Part shown: positions 1-7,038 of the stretch, one piece after another | How the letters are laid out: every line of letters starts with the position of its first letter | Numbering within the stretch: the stretch's first letter is position 1 | DNA from: JBFMCT01 sp046565765 | GTDB lineage: Bacteria; Actinomycetota; Acidimicrobiia; Acidimicrobiales; AC-14 | NCBI GenBank assembly: GCA_046565765.1 | Contig: JBKHXX010000050.1 | Coordinates: 1 to 48,581 of the forward strand | Direction of reading: 5' to 3' | DNA: 48,581 bases | Made by a program: the position numbers and the translations under genes | The notes under the pieces: generated by a model | Database searches by the model: none | What the model saw: only the letters and a program-made list of their open reading frames with translations | Told to the model about the DNA's origin: nothing

Positions 1-1
1 G

Positions 2-124
2 TCCGGCATCATCGCCCTGACCGTCGGCCTCGGCGCCCTTGGTCTGGCCCTGTTCGGCGCTGGCTTCATCGCCTTCGTCCGCCAGGCCCGCAAGGCTCCG
101 GCCGCCGCGACGGTGCGCAAGTAA
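2..124 (+). CDS. C-terminal end of a membrane-anchored protein (partial)
   Basis: The frame is open from the window edge to TAA at 122-124 and gives 40 residues. They consist of one hydrophobic segment of about 25 residues rich in Gly, Leu and Ala, followed by a basic, Ala-rich tail ending VRK. This looks like a C-terminal membrane anchor with a short cytoplasmic tail. The rest of the gene lies outside the window, so no family can be given. A strong hairpin follows 26 bases after the stop, which supports this being a real gene end. Confidence 0.55.
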   Translation, partial: SGIIALTVGLGALGLALFGAGFIAFVRQARKAPAAATVRK

Positions 125-149
125 CACCCTGTAGCCGACAAGCGTTCGA

Positions 150-177
150 CGCCGGGCACCCACTAGGGTGCCCGGCG
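150..177 (+). terminator. Perfect 12-bp hairpin terminator
   Basis: CGCCGGGCACCC (150-161) and GGGTGCCCGGCG (166-177) pair perfectly around the loop ACTA. It lies just after the stop at 124 and before the TTG start at 178. There is no long T-run, as is common for GC-rich actinobacterial terminators. The next gene's start codon directly abuts the 3' arm. Confidence 0.7.
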
Positions 178-1791
178 TTGTCGCGTTCCAGCCCCTATGC
201 CCGCCCGCGCCGTAGCTCGGCCGCCGCCCTGGCGGCGGCTCTGCTGGTGCTGTCCGCCTGCGGTGGCGGAGGCGGCTCCAGCGAGGAGGAGGCCCTTCCG
301 GAGCCGGCCCGCGCCGCCGGGCAGGACCTGCGGGTGGCGGCCGGCGTCGACCCCTTCTTCCAGGGCAACGTCCCCAACGTGGGCCTGGTGACGGGGGGGC
401 CCAACCCCGGCATCTTCGAGACCCTCACCCGCCTCACCGGGTCCTTCGGGCTCCAGCCCGGGCTGGCCGTGCGGTGGGAGTCGCCCTCGCCCGAGCAGTG
501 GCGGTTCGTCCTCCGCCCCAACGTCACGTTCCACAACGGTCACCGCCTCGACGCGGCGGCGGTGGTCGCCAACCTGGAGGCCATCGCCACCCGCCAGAAC
601 CGGCCTCGCGGCCTCGACCCGGGCACGGCCCGGGCCAACGGCGACACGGTGGAGCTCACCCTGACCGCCCCCAACGCCCGCCTGGCCGAGCAGCTGGCCA
701 ACCCCGCCATGGGGATCCAGGCTCCGGGCACGGCCGCGGGCGCAGGCGGCGACCCGTCCGAGACGCCCACCGGCACCGGCCCCTTCCGCTTCGAGGGCTA
801 CAACCCGGGTGTCAACCTGGCGGTCAGGGCCTTCGAGGGCTACTGGGGCACGAAGGCCCAGCTCACCAGCATCACCTTCCGTTTCGGTCCCGAGCGTGAC
901 GCCGGCCGGCTGTTGGCCACCCGCCAGGTGGAGCTGGTCGGCCACGTGCCCTACGAGTTCCTGCCCAAGGTCTCGGGCCGCACCGACTCGGTGAAGGGCT
1001 CCCAGCCGGCCCGGGCCGAGTACCTGCTGCTCAACACCGGGGGGGTGGACGACTTCGCCACCCTCAAGGACGACAACCTGCGCCGGGCCATCGCCCTGGC
1101 CGTCGACCGCGACGCGGTGCAGAAGGCGGCCTGGCCCGAGGACGGCGACGACAACGACAGCCTCATCCCCGCCGTCGTGCTGGGGGAGGCGGCCCAGTCG
1201 GTGCGCACGCCCAACCAGAACCTCAACGAGTCCCGCCGGCTGCTCGAGCAGTCGGGCTGGGGGCCGGGGCCGGACGGGGTCCGGGCCAAGCAGGGCCAAC
1301 CCCTCACCCTGTCGCTGATCCTGGCTCGCCCCGACGAGCAGCAGAAGGCGGGGGAGACGGTCAGGGCCCAGCTGGCCGAGGTCGGGATCGGCGTGAACGT
1401 GGTCGACCCCGCCCCCGAGACCCCCTTCGCCCGGGTGAGCACCGCCACCTTCGACCTCTACATGGCCAGCCAGGTCCAGGACGACGCCAACCCGTGCTCG
1501 ATGTGCCGCTTCTTCAGCGTGCGGCCGGGCGGGTCCCTGGCCTTCGCCTCGGCGGTGGGCGGCGGCCAGAAGGCCGACGAGCTGTACGACCGGTCCTACA
1601 CCGCTCCGTCCCAGGACAGCGCCCGCCGCGTGGCCGCCGAGCTCATGAACGTGGTCGTGGCCGAGCGCTTCACCGCCGTCCCCCTCGCCTCCCTCCGCAC
1701 CGAGTGGCTGATCTCGCCCCGGGTGCGGGGCTTCGAGCCGGCCGCCCTGGGAGGGGACCAGCGGTGGGAAAGCGTGTGGCTGACGGTGTGA
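178..1791 (+). CDS. Extracytoplasmic substrate-binding lipoprotein, SBP_bac_5 (peptide/nickel) family
   Basis: This is a 537-aa lipoprotein with a short basic N-terminus, a hydrophobic segment and a lipobox (LSAC, Cys about residue 28), followed by a Gly/Ser linker. The body matches the family 5 solute receptors of ABC importers (DppA/OppA/NikA-like). Visible family features are the early 'FETLTRL...LQPGLAVRWE' region, 'WRFVLRPNVTFHNGHRLDAAAVVANLEA' and the mid-protein 'TGTGPFRFEGY'. The usual ligands are peptides, nickel chelates or opines, and the ligand here cannot be read. The TTG at 178 is the only reasonable in-frame start before the signal sequence; it abuts an upstream terminator and has no clear Shine-Dalgarno site. 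No permease or ATPase genes are adjacent, so the receptor is an orphan or its transporter is elsewhere. The BNR gene follows on the same strand. Confidence 0.85.
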   Translation: MSRSSPYARPRRSSAAALAAALLVLSACGGGGGSSEEEALPEPARAAGQDLRVAAGVDPFFQGNVPNVGLVTGGPNPGIFETLTRLTGSFGLQPGLAVRWESPSPEQWRFVLRPNVTFHNGHRLDAAAVVANLEAIATRQNRPRGLDPGTARANGDTVELTLTAPNARLAEQLANPAMGIQAPGTAAGAGGDPSETPTGTGPFRFEGYNPGVNLAVRAFEGYWGTKAQLTSITFRFGPERDAGRLLATRQVELVGHVPYEFLPKVSGRTDSVKGSQPARAEYLLLNTGGVDDFATLKDDNLRRAIALAVDRDAVQKAAWPEDGDDNDSLIPAVVLGEAAQSVRTPNQNLNESRRLLEQSGWGPGPDGVRAKQGQPLTLSLILARPDEQQKAGETVRAQLAEVGIGVNVVDPAPETPFARVSTATFDLYMASQVQDDANPCSMCRFFSVRPGGSLAFASAVGGGQKADELYDRSYTAPSQDSARRVAAELMNVVVAERFTAVPLASLRTEWLISPRVRGFEPAALGGDQRWESVWLTV

Positions 1792-1835
1792 CGTGGGGAG
1801 GGCAGACCCTCCCCCCGACCCCCTCCCCGTGTCGA

Positions 1836-1911
1836 GCCGCCTCCGGCGGCACTGTGGCTCCTCGGCGGCAAAGCCGCCTGCGGGCCTCTGGTGGGGGGCA
1901 GGGCCCCCCAC
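1836..1911. repeat. Cluster of three short perfect GC hairpins between genes
   Basis: Three dyads lie in tandem: GCCGCC-TCC-GGCGGC (1836-1850), GGCGGC-AAA-GCCGCC (1864-1878) and a 9-bp stem GTGGGGGGC/GCCCCCCAC with loop AGG (1891-1911). They fill the 157 bases between the stop at 1791 and the chosen GTG start at 1949. They could terminate the lipoprotein transcript, or be a REP-like mosaic element. The frame is open through this stretch, but the translation is low-complexity Pro/Arg/Gly and is not considered coding. Confidence 0.5.
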
Positions 1912-1948
1912 GCCCCCACGGTGCCGCCGAGGGGCGCGTTCGGGGGCG

Positions 1949-3436
1949 GTGAGCGGGCTGGCCGCCCACCGCCTCGGCAACACGCTGGCGGGCATCGCCC
2001 TGGTGGCGGCCGGGCTGCTGCTGGCGGTGGCCGGGCTGCGCACCGAGCCGGCCAGCTTCGGCCAGAGCGGCGAGGGCTACGTCAACACCGACCGTCCCGG
2101 CATCGACAACCACAACTCGCCGGCGGTGGCGGCCGACCCCACCCGGCCGTCGGTGGTGGCCGTGGTCGACCGCATCGACGCCCCCCGGTTCAACTGCACG
2201 CTCTCCCTGTCCACCAACGCCGGGGTGTCGTGGCGGCGGCTCCAGCTCCCCCTTCCGCCCGAGGCGCCCAACTGCTTCTGGCCCGACGTGGCCTTCGACG
2301 CCGACGGTCGCCTGCTCGTGCTCTACACCGCCACCGGAGGCCGCTACAACCAGCCCGTGGGCGTGTGGCTCCAGCGCTTCGACGGCGAGGCGGCGGCCGG
2401 TCCGGCGGTGGCGGTGGCCGGTGCCGAGGCCTTCCACGCCCACATGGCGGTCGATGGCCGCCGGGTCGTGGTGGCCTACGTGCAGACGCCGCCGGCCAAC
2501 GCCGACCGTCCCCTCGGCTTCGAGCCCGGCATCCACCCGCTGATGGTCACCCGCTCGGAGGACGGCGGGGCCGCCTTCTCGCCTCCCTCCCCGCTCCCCG
2601 GCGACGCCCGCGTCGCCCACCCGACGGTGGTTGCCACGGGGGGTGGCTCGTTCCTGGTGGGCGCCCTGGACTACCACGACGACGTCGAGAACTACGAGGC
2701 CCGCCACGAGGGCCAGGGCGGTCCCCCGCCGGCCGGGGTGACGTGGCGCGTGCTGGCGTGGCGGTCGACCGACGGGGCGGCCACCTTCGGCCCGCCCACG
2801 GTGGTGGCCGACGGCCTGCCCGTGCCGCAGCGGGTGGTGATCGACCTGGCCCCCGGGCCCTCGTTCGCGGCCGACCCGTCCCGCGACCGCGTCTACGCCG
2901 CCTGGGACGCGGGCACGGGCGACGAGCGGGACGTGTTCGTGGCCGCCTCGGTCGACGGCGGGGCGACGTGGGGCGGGGCCGGCGCGGTCGAGCCCCGGTC
3001 CCGCGGCCAGTTCCTGCCCGCCCTCGACGTCGCCCCCGACGGCCGGGTCGACCTCGTCTTCTACGACCGCAGCGGCGACCCCGAGGACGTGCTGGTCGAG
3101 GCCCGGGCGGGCTCGTCCCACGACCAGGGCCGCACGTTCGCCACGAAGGTCGTGTCCAGCCACCGCTTCGACTCCCGCATCGGCCAGGGCGGCCCGCAGG
3201 CCATCCCCCAGCTCGGCAACCAGCTGGCCGTGCTCTCCCGGGAGGACGGGTTCCTGGCCTTCTGGGCCGACACCACCCGGGCCACGCCCACCACCGCCGA
3301 CGTGCAGGTCATGGACCTGGCCGTGGCCACCCTCACCCCAAGGGAGGACGGCGGCCGTTCGTGGCCGCTGGCCGTGGCCGGCCTGGGCGCCCTCGCCGTC
3401 GGCGCCGCCCTGCTCGTGGTCGCCCGCCGCCGCTGA
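1949..3436 (+). CDS. Membrane-anchored BNR/Asp-box beta-propeller protein (sialidase-fold)
   Basis: This 495-aa protein has an N-terminal hydrophobic segment (about residues 12-32), a large extracytoplasmic domain and a C-terminal membrane segment followed by RRR. The domain carries repeated Asp-box-like motifs (STNAGVSW, SEDGGAAF, STDGAATF, SVDGGATW, DQGRTF), the hallmark of sialidase/BNR six-bladed propellers. No arginine triad of true sialidases could be identified, so enzymatic activity is not claimed. GTG at 1949 is chosen because it follows a G-rich ribosome-binding stretch and puts the membrane segment near the N-terminus. Upstream in-frame codons would add about 50 low-complexity residues. 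A paralogue of the same architecture is encoded convergently at 5500-7038. Confidence 0.75.
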   Translation: MSGLAAHRLGNTLAGIALVAAGLLLAVAGLRTEPASFGQSGEGYVNTDRPGIDNHNSPAVAADPTRPSVVAVVDRIDAPRFNCTLSLSTNAGVSWRRLQLPLPPEAPNCFWPDVAFDADGRLLVLYTATGGRYNQPVGVWLQRFDGEAAAGPAVAVAGAEAFHAHMAVDGRRVVVAYVQTPPANADRPLGFEPGIHPLMVTRSEDGGAAFSPPSPLPGDARVAHPTVVATGGGSFLVGALDYHDDVENYEARHEGQGGPPPAGVTWRVLAWRSTDGAATFGPPTVVADGLPVPQRVVIDLAPGPSFAADPSRDRVYAAWDAGTGDERDVFVAASVDGGATWGGAGAVEPRSRGQFLPALDVAPDGRVDLVFYDRSGDPEDVLVEARAGSSHDQGRTFATKVVSSHRFDSRIGQGGPQAIPQLGNQLAVLSREDGFLAFWADTTRATPTTADVQVMDLAVATLTPREDGGRSWPLAVAGLGALAVGAALLVVARRR

Positions 3437-3444
3437 CCACCGAT

Positions 3445-3495
3445 CGTTTCGGGGCGCTCTGGCCACCTCGTGCGTGGCTCAGACGCCCCGAAACG
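3445..3495. terminator. Bidirectional hairpin, copy 1 of a dispersed palindrome
   Basis: A 12-bp outer stem, CGTTTCGGGGCG (3445-3456) with CGCCCCGAAACG (3484-3495), encloses an inner 5-bp stem GCCAC/GTGGC. It sits between two converging gene ends (3436 plus, 3502 minus). A diverged copy lies at 7712-7764 in the same kind of position. Confidence 0.65.
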
Positions 3496-3501
3496 AGAGG
3501 G

Positions 3502-3972
3502 TTACTGGGCCTTCTCCAGCTCCTCCATGGCAGCCAGGTCGCTCCAGTGCAGGACCGTCCACATCAGGCCCAGGCCGAACACGGCCAGGGCGGAGGACGT
3601 GTGGTAGATCGTGCCCGGCCAGGGGGCGTCGCCCCCGAACGCCTGCACGACCAGGGGCAGGTGGGTGGCGAGCATCCAGAACCCCGCCAGCAGCACGACC
3701 ATGCCGGCGAAGAACCTGGTCAGGCCCGGCCCCTCGCCCTTGTGCTTCAGGGCCAGGGCGGCCAGGCAGGCGGCCGCCACCACCACCGCAGGGATGATGT
3801 GGTCGGCGACCTCCTTGGAGGGCTCGGTGTTGAGGGCCGGCCCGCTGTACTGCGGCAGCGTGGCCCACAAGGCCACGAACAGCCCCACCAGCGGCAGCAA
3901 CCGGCGGACGTCCTTGGGTGCCGCAGACGCCGGCTCCGGCGGCGGCCCCGCTGCCGCGCCCTCCTCCGCCAC
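3502..3972 (-). CDS. Small four-helix membrane protein, unknown function
   Basis: This is a 156-aa protein with a Pro/Ala/Glu-rich N-terminus and about four transmembrane segments: 'LLPLVGLFVALWATLP', 'HIIPAVVVAAACLAALAL', 'FFAGMVVLLAGFWMLATHL' and 'SSALAVFGLGLMWTVL'. I do not recognise the family. It starts with GTG only two bases after the TAG stop of the ATPase gene at 3975-4715, with AGGAG overlapping the junction. It is therefore almost certainly co-translated as the last gene of the BNR-ATPase-ATPase operon. By position it could be a membrane partner or target of the two ATPases, but that is inference. Confidence 0.75.
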   Translation of the reverse strand: MAEEGAAAGPPPEPASAAPKDVRRLLPLVGLFVALWATLPQYSGPALNTEPSKEVADHIIPAVVVAAACLAALALKHKGEGPGLTRFFAGMVVLLAGFWMLATHLPLVVQAFGGDAPWPGTIYHTSSALAVFGLGLMWTVLHWSDLAAMEELEKAQ

Positions 3973-3974
3973 TC

Positions 3975-4715
3975 CTAGGAAGCCTTGGGTACGAGCTGCT
4001 CCGCCAGGCCGACGAGGGCCTGGACCGCGGGCGCGTCGGGGGCGTGGTCGATGGGGGCGATGCCGTGGCGGTCGGCCTCACGGATCTTGGGGTCGTCGGG
4101 CACGGCCACGACCTCGAGGTCGGGGAAGGCGGCCTGGATGGTGGCCAGGTCGCCGTCGTGGCGGATGCGGTTGGCCACGATCACGACCCGCTGGAGCAGC
4201 TTCTCGCGCGCCAGCTCGGCCGCCCGCATGCCGACCTCGATCGACTTGGGCGTGGCCTCCACGACGACGACCACGGTGTCGACCTTCTGCTCCTCGAGCC
4301 GGGTGAGGGTGCCCACGCCCGCCTCGAAGTCGGCGATGACCGTGTCGTTGGGATCGAACTCAGCGGATCCGAGCAACTGCTCGGGGGAGAGCCCACATCA
4401 GAGTCAGCCGGGTTCGGGGTTGTCGATCCTCGACACCACCGCCAGCTTGATCCCGTCGGGCCCGTCGGACCCGTAGCGGGTGATGAGCGAGTCCCACGTG
4501 GGGGCGTGCTCCTGCTGACCCTCGTCGAGGGCCTGGCGCATGGAGATGAGCCGCTCGGTCTCCTCGTCGCCGACGCCGAGCGAGATGCCCAGGTTGGGGT
4601 TGGAGTCGCAGTCGAGGGCGACCACGGGGAGGCCCGACCGGGCGAGGGTGCGGGCGATCACCGACGACGTGGTCGTCTTGCCCGATCCGCCCTTGCCGAC
4701 GACAGCCAACTTCAT
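3975..4715 (-). CDS. CooC/MinD-type ATPase with two in-frame TGA codons: candidate selenoprotein
   Basis: Read from ATG at 4715-4713 to TAG at 3977-3975, the frame encodes 246 residues if two TGA codons (4406-4404 and 4400-4398) are decoded. The N-terminal part has the deviant Walker A GKGGSGKTT (from about residue 8) and switch I-like DCDSNPNLG. The C-terminal part has DFEAGVGTL, matching the switch II region of CooC. The TGAs are residues 104 and 106 in PG-U-L-U-CG, where CooC proteins carry the CxC pair that binds Ni/Zn at the dimer interface (Cys112/Cys114 in C. hydrogenoformans CooC1). Frame, spacing and domain order are otherwise intact, and the length equals that of CooC (about 250 aa). 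A SECIS-like hairpin follows at once. The start overlaps the preceding ATPase stop (ATGA). The alternative is a double nonsense pseudogene. No sel genes lie in the window. Confidence 0.75.
4363..4400 (-). promoter_or_regulatory. Candidate bacterial SECIS element inside the CooC-like gene
   Basis: On the mRNA strand, the second UGA (4400-4398) is followed by a perfect 6-bp stem CCGAGC-AGUU-GCUCGG (4384-4369). A possible lower stem GUGGG/UCCGC (4396-4392 with 4367-4363, with two G-U pairs) is separated from it by an asymmetric internal loop. The apical loop AGUU has G at its second position. It begins 19 nt after the second UGA and 25 nt after the first. Published bacterial SECIS criteria require a G in the first two loop positions and a distance of roughly 16-37 nt, so both UGAs fit. 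Confidence 0.6.
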
Positions 4716-5503
4716 GAGGTAGCACCCACCTTCGTGACGAGGCCCTTGGAGACGAGCCGGTCCACCACCGATTCTACCTCCCGCACCGCGCCTGAATCGG
4801 GTGCGTCGTCGATGGGGGCTCTGCGCCTGCGCTCGGCGTCGGCGAACGTCTCGTCCCAGGGCACCGTCCCCAGCACCTCCAGGCCGGTGCGCTCGGCCAC
4901 CATCTCGGCGTCGTCGGGCTGGCGGGCCTTGTTGACGATGGCGAAGACCTGCTCCACGTTCTCCAGCTCGACCATGCGGGCCAGCCGCTTGGCCGACAGG
5001 ATGCCGGCCGCCCCCGGCTCGGTGACGATCAGGACGGTCTTGGCGAAGCTGCCCCAGCCGGTGAACGGCTGGCGGGTGCCTCCCGGGAGGTCGCCCACCA
5101 CGTGCCAGTGGTCGTCGGGCAAGTCGCGGGTGATCTGGCGGAAGGCCATCTGCGACCTCCACAGCCGCTGGCCGCTCTCGGCCTGGCCCTTGACCTTGCC
5201 GAACTGGAGGAAGCGCACCCCGTCGGGGGCCTGCACCGACCACTTCTCGATGGACTCGACCACGTCCAGCCCCTCGACCAGCCGGAACCGGGGGCCCCGC
5301 TCGCCCTCGGCCCGCTCCCGCACCGCCTCGTCGGGGATGCGCACGTCGTCGTCGATGTCGAGGCCCAGCGACAGGGCCAGGCCGGGCAGGGGGTCGGAGT
5401 CGACGGCCAGCACCGGCTCGCCCCGGCGGGCCAGGAACCGGCAGAACGTGCCCGCGATGGCCGACTTGCCGGCCCCGCCCTTGCCCACGAATGCCACTCT
5501 CAT
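4712..5503 (-). CDS. CooC/MinD-type P-loop ATPase lacking the CxC metal site
   Basis: This is a 263-aa SIMIBI-class ATPase. It has the deviant Walker A GKGGAGKSA at about residue 7, VDSDPLPGLALSLG (switch I-like) near residue 35 and GDLPGGTRQ in the switch II position. CooC relatives use ATP to insert nickel or otherwise mature metalloenzymes in the cytoplasm. The region aligning with the CxC of the family reads GQAESGQRLWRSQ and has no cysteines, so this copy cannot bind metal in the canonical way. Its ATG overlaps the TGA of the BNR gene upstream (5500-5503), and its own TGA overlaps the ATG of the next ATPase (4712-4715). The two ATPases are therefore made together and may work as a hetero-pair. 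Confidence 0.85.
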   Translation of the reverse strand: MRVAFVGKGGAGKSAIAGTFCRFLARRGEPVLAVDSDPLPGLALSLGLDIDDDVRIPDEAVRERAEGERGPRFRLVEGLDVVESIEKWSVQAPDGVRFLQFGKVKGQAESGQRLWRSQMAFRQITRDLPDDHWHVVGDLPGGTRQPFTGWGSFAKTVLIVTEPGAAGILSAKRLARMVELENVEQVFAIVNKARQPDDAEMVAERTGLEVLGTVPWDETFADAERRRRAPIDDAPDSGAVREVESVVDRLVSKGLVTKVGATS

Positions 5504-7038
5504 GCCGAAACCGTCTCCTTCTCCTCCGCCACGGGCGGCGACTTGCCCTCCCGCAGGGCCAGCACCAGCGCGGCTGCGCCGATCACGAACAGGCCCAGGA
5601 TCACCGGCCATCGGGCCAGGAAGGGCGGGTCCTCGGCCAGCGTCACCTTGATGGTGCCGATGTCCTGCTGGCCGTCGGCCTCGCTGCCCTCCCGGGTGTC
5701 GGTCCAGGCCGCCACCACCGTGTTACCCCAGCTGTCGATCCCCAGCCGGGTGCCGAAGTCGGTGCCGTGCAGCTCGCTCACCTGCGGCCCGACGCGGGAG
5801 TCGAACGACTCGCTCGACAGGCGGCGGTTGGTGAACGTCTCCCCGTCGTCGGTGGACGTGGCCAGGTAGGCGTCGGTGAGGATGTCGCGCTGGTCGTTGC
5901 GGCGGTCGTAGAAGACCACGTCGATCCGGCCGCTGCCGCTCACCGCCACCCGGGGCATGTACTGGCTCGTACCGTCCTTGACCGGGTTGTCGTTGACCCG
6001 GATGGGCGCCGACCACGTCTGGCCCCCGTCGGACGACTTCTTCAGGAACACGTCCTCGTCGCCGTTGCGCCCGTCCATCCACGCCGCGTAGATGCTGCCG
6101 TCGGGGCCGAGGGCCAGCGACGGGCTCTCGGGGAGGTAGACGAGGAAGCGGCGGGTCGGCACCACCCCCGACTCGAGCTCGACGCCCCGGGTCCAGGTGC
6201 GGCCCCCGTCGATGGAACGGGTGATGACGAGGGCGTAGGGGTCCTCGAACACCGGTCCCTCGAGGAACTCGAAGTTGCGCCGGTCGCCCTTGAAGTCCTG
6301 GTAGAGGACGGTGACGTTGCCGTTGCGGTCGACGGCGGGGCTGGCCGCCCCCACCCGGTCGCGGCCCGAGTCGCTGATGACCTGCGGCTGGGTCCACGTC
6401 TGGCCGCCGTCCTCGGAGCGGACGGTCACGATGGGGTTGACGCCCAGCAGGCTGAGGTTGCCGGTCTCGCCGCCCTGCAGCCAGGTGATGTGCAGGGTCT
6501 TGTCGGGGGCGATGGCCAGCCGGGCCTGGAAGACCTCGCCGTTGCGGCCGCCGGCGATGCGGACGGGCGCGCTCAGCGTGCGCCCGCCGTCCTCCGACGT
6601 GGCCATCCACAGGAACTCCGGGGCGTTGCCGTTGCCGATGAGGTTGACGTAGACGACGTAGAGCGTGCCGTCGTCGTCGAAGACGGCGTCGGGGGCGAAG
6701 GGGCACGGCTTGTTGGCGATGGTGGCCGAGCACGCCTCGATGCCGTTGGGGATGGGCAGCTCGGTCAGCTCCCACGTCCTGCCGCCGTCGTGGCTGTGCT
6801 GGAGCCCGGCCGAGTAGTTGGGCCGGTCGATCCGGTAGGTGAGGACGAGGTTGTCGGCGTCGGTGGGGTTGTGGACGATCGTCGGCGAGTTGATGGCGTC
6901 GATCCGGGTCAGGCCGGAGACGACCACGTCGGGCCCGACCGTCGTCGTGCGCTCGGACGTGAGCAGCAGGCCGGCCCCCACCATGGCGAAGAGGCCGCAG
7001 CCAACGGCGACCAGCGCGAGGACGTTGCGGCGGCCCAC
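5500..7038 (-). CDS. Membrane-anchored BNR/Asp-box beta-propeller protein (second copy)
   Basis: This is a 512-aa protein with an N-terminal transmembrane segment (about residues 4-26), an extracytoplasmic domain full of Asp-box motifs (SHDGGRTW, SEDGGRTL, SEDGGQTW, SIDGGRTW, SSDGGQTW, STDDGETF) and a C-terminal membrane segment followed by a charged tail. The architecture equals that of the protein at 1949-3436, but the motifs are closer to consensus. True sialidase catalytic residues could not be identified, so a binding or scaffolding propeller is as likely as a hydrolase. GTG at 7038-7036 begins just before the membrane segment. It is the first gene of a four-gene operon (BNR, two CooC-like ATPases, small membrane protein) joined by 4-bp overlaps, which ties this surface protein to a metal-maturation ATPase pair. 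Confidence 0.8.
   Translation of the reverse strand: MGRRNVLALVAVGCGLFAMVGAGLLLTSERTTTVGPDVVVSGLTRIDAINSPTIVHNPTDADNLVLTYRIDRPNYSAGLQHSHDGGRTWELTELPIPNGIEACSATIANKPCPFAPDAVFDDDGTLYVVYVNLIGNGNAPEFLWMATSEDGGRTLSAPVRIAGGRNGEVFQARLAIAPDKTLHITWLQGGETGNLSLLGVNPIVTVRSEDGGQTWTQPQVISDSGRDRVGAASPAVDRNGNVTVLYQDFKGDRRNFEFLEGPVFEDPYALVITRSIDGGRTWTRGVELESGVVPTRRFLVYLPESPSLALGPDGSIYAAWMDGRNGDEDVFLKKSSDGGQTWSAPIRVNDNPVKDGTSQYMPRVAVSGSGRIDVVFYDRRNDQRDILTDAYLATSTDDGETFTNRRLSSESFDSRVGPQVSELHGTDFGTRLGIDSWGNTVVAAWTDTREGSEADGQQDIGTIKVTLAEDPPFLARWPVILGLFVIGAAALVLALREGKSPPVAEEKETVSA

Noticed and set aside
1793..1948. N-terminal extension of the first propeller protein
   Set aside because: The in-frame stretch crosses three perfect hairpins and encodes Pro/Arg/Gly text. 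GTG 1949 has a G-rich ribosome-binding stretch and places the signal anchor correctly.
163..2043. Long open reading frame on the strand opposite the receptor gene
   Set aside because: Its translation is low-complexity Gly/Arg/Ala and it mirrors codon third-position GC bias of the real gene. No domain or start signal is seen.
3975..4715. Treating the CooC-like gene as two separate genes or a pseudogene split by stop codons
   Set aside because: Both halves are in the same frame, the two stops are TGA only and sit on the family's two metal-ligand cysteines, no other damage is seen, and a SECIS-like hairpin follows. A restart at TTG 4376 would lack a ribosome-binding site and the P-loop.
5500..7038. 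Annotation as an active exo-alpha-sialidase
   Set aside because: Asp-boxes are present, but the arginine triad, Tyr and Glu of the active site could not be placed with confidence, so only the fold is claimed.
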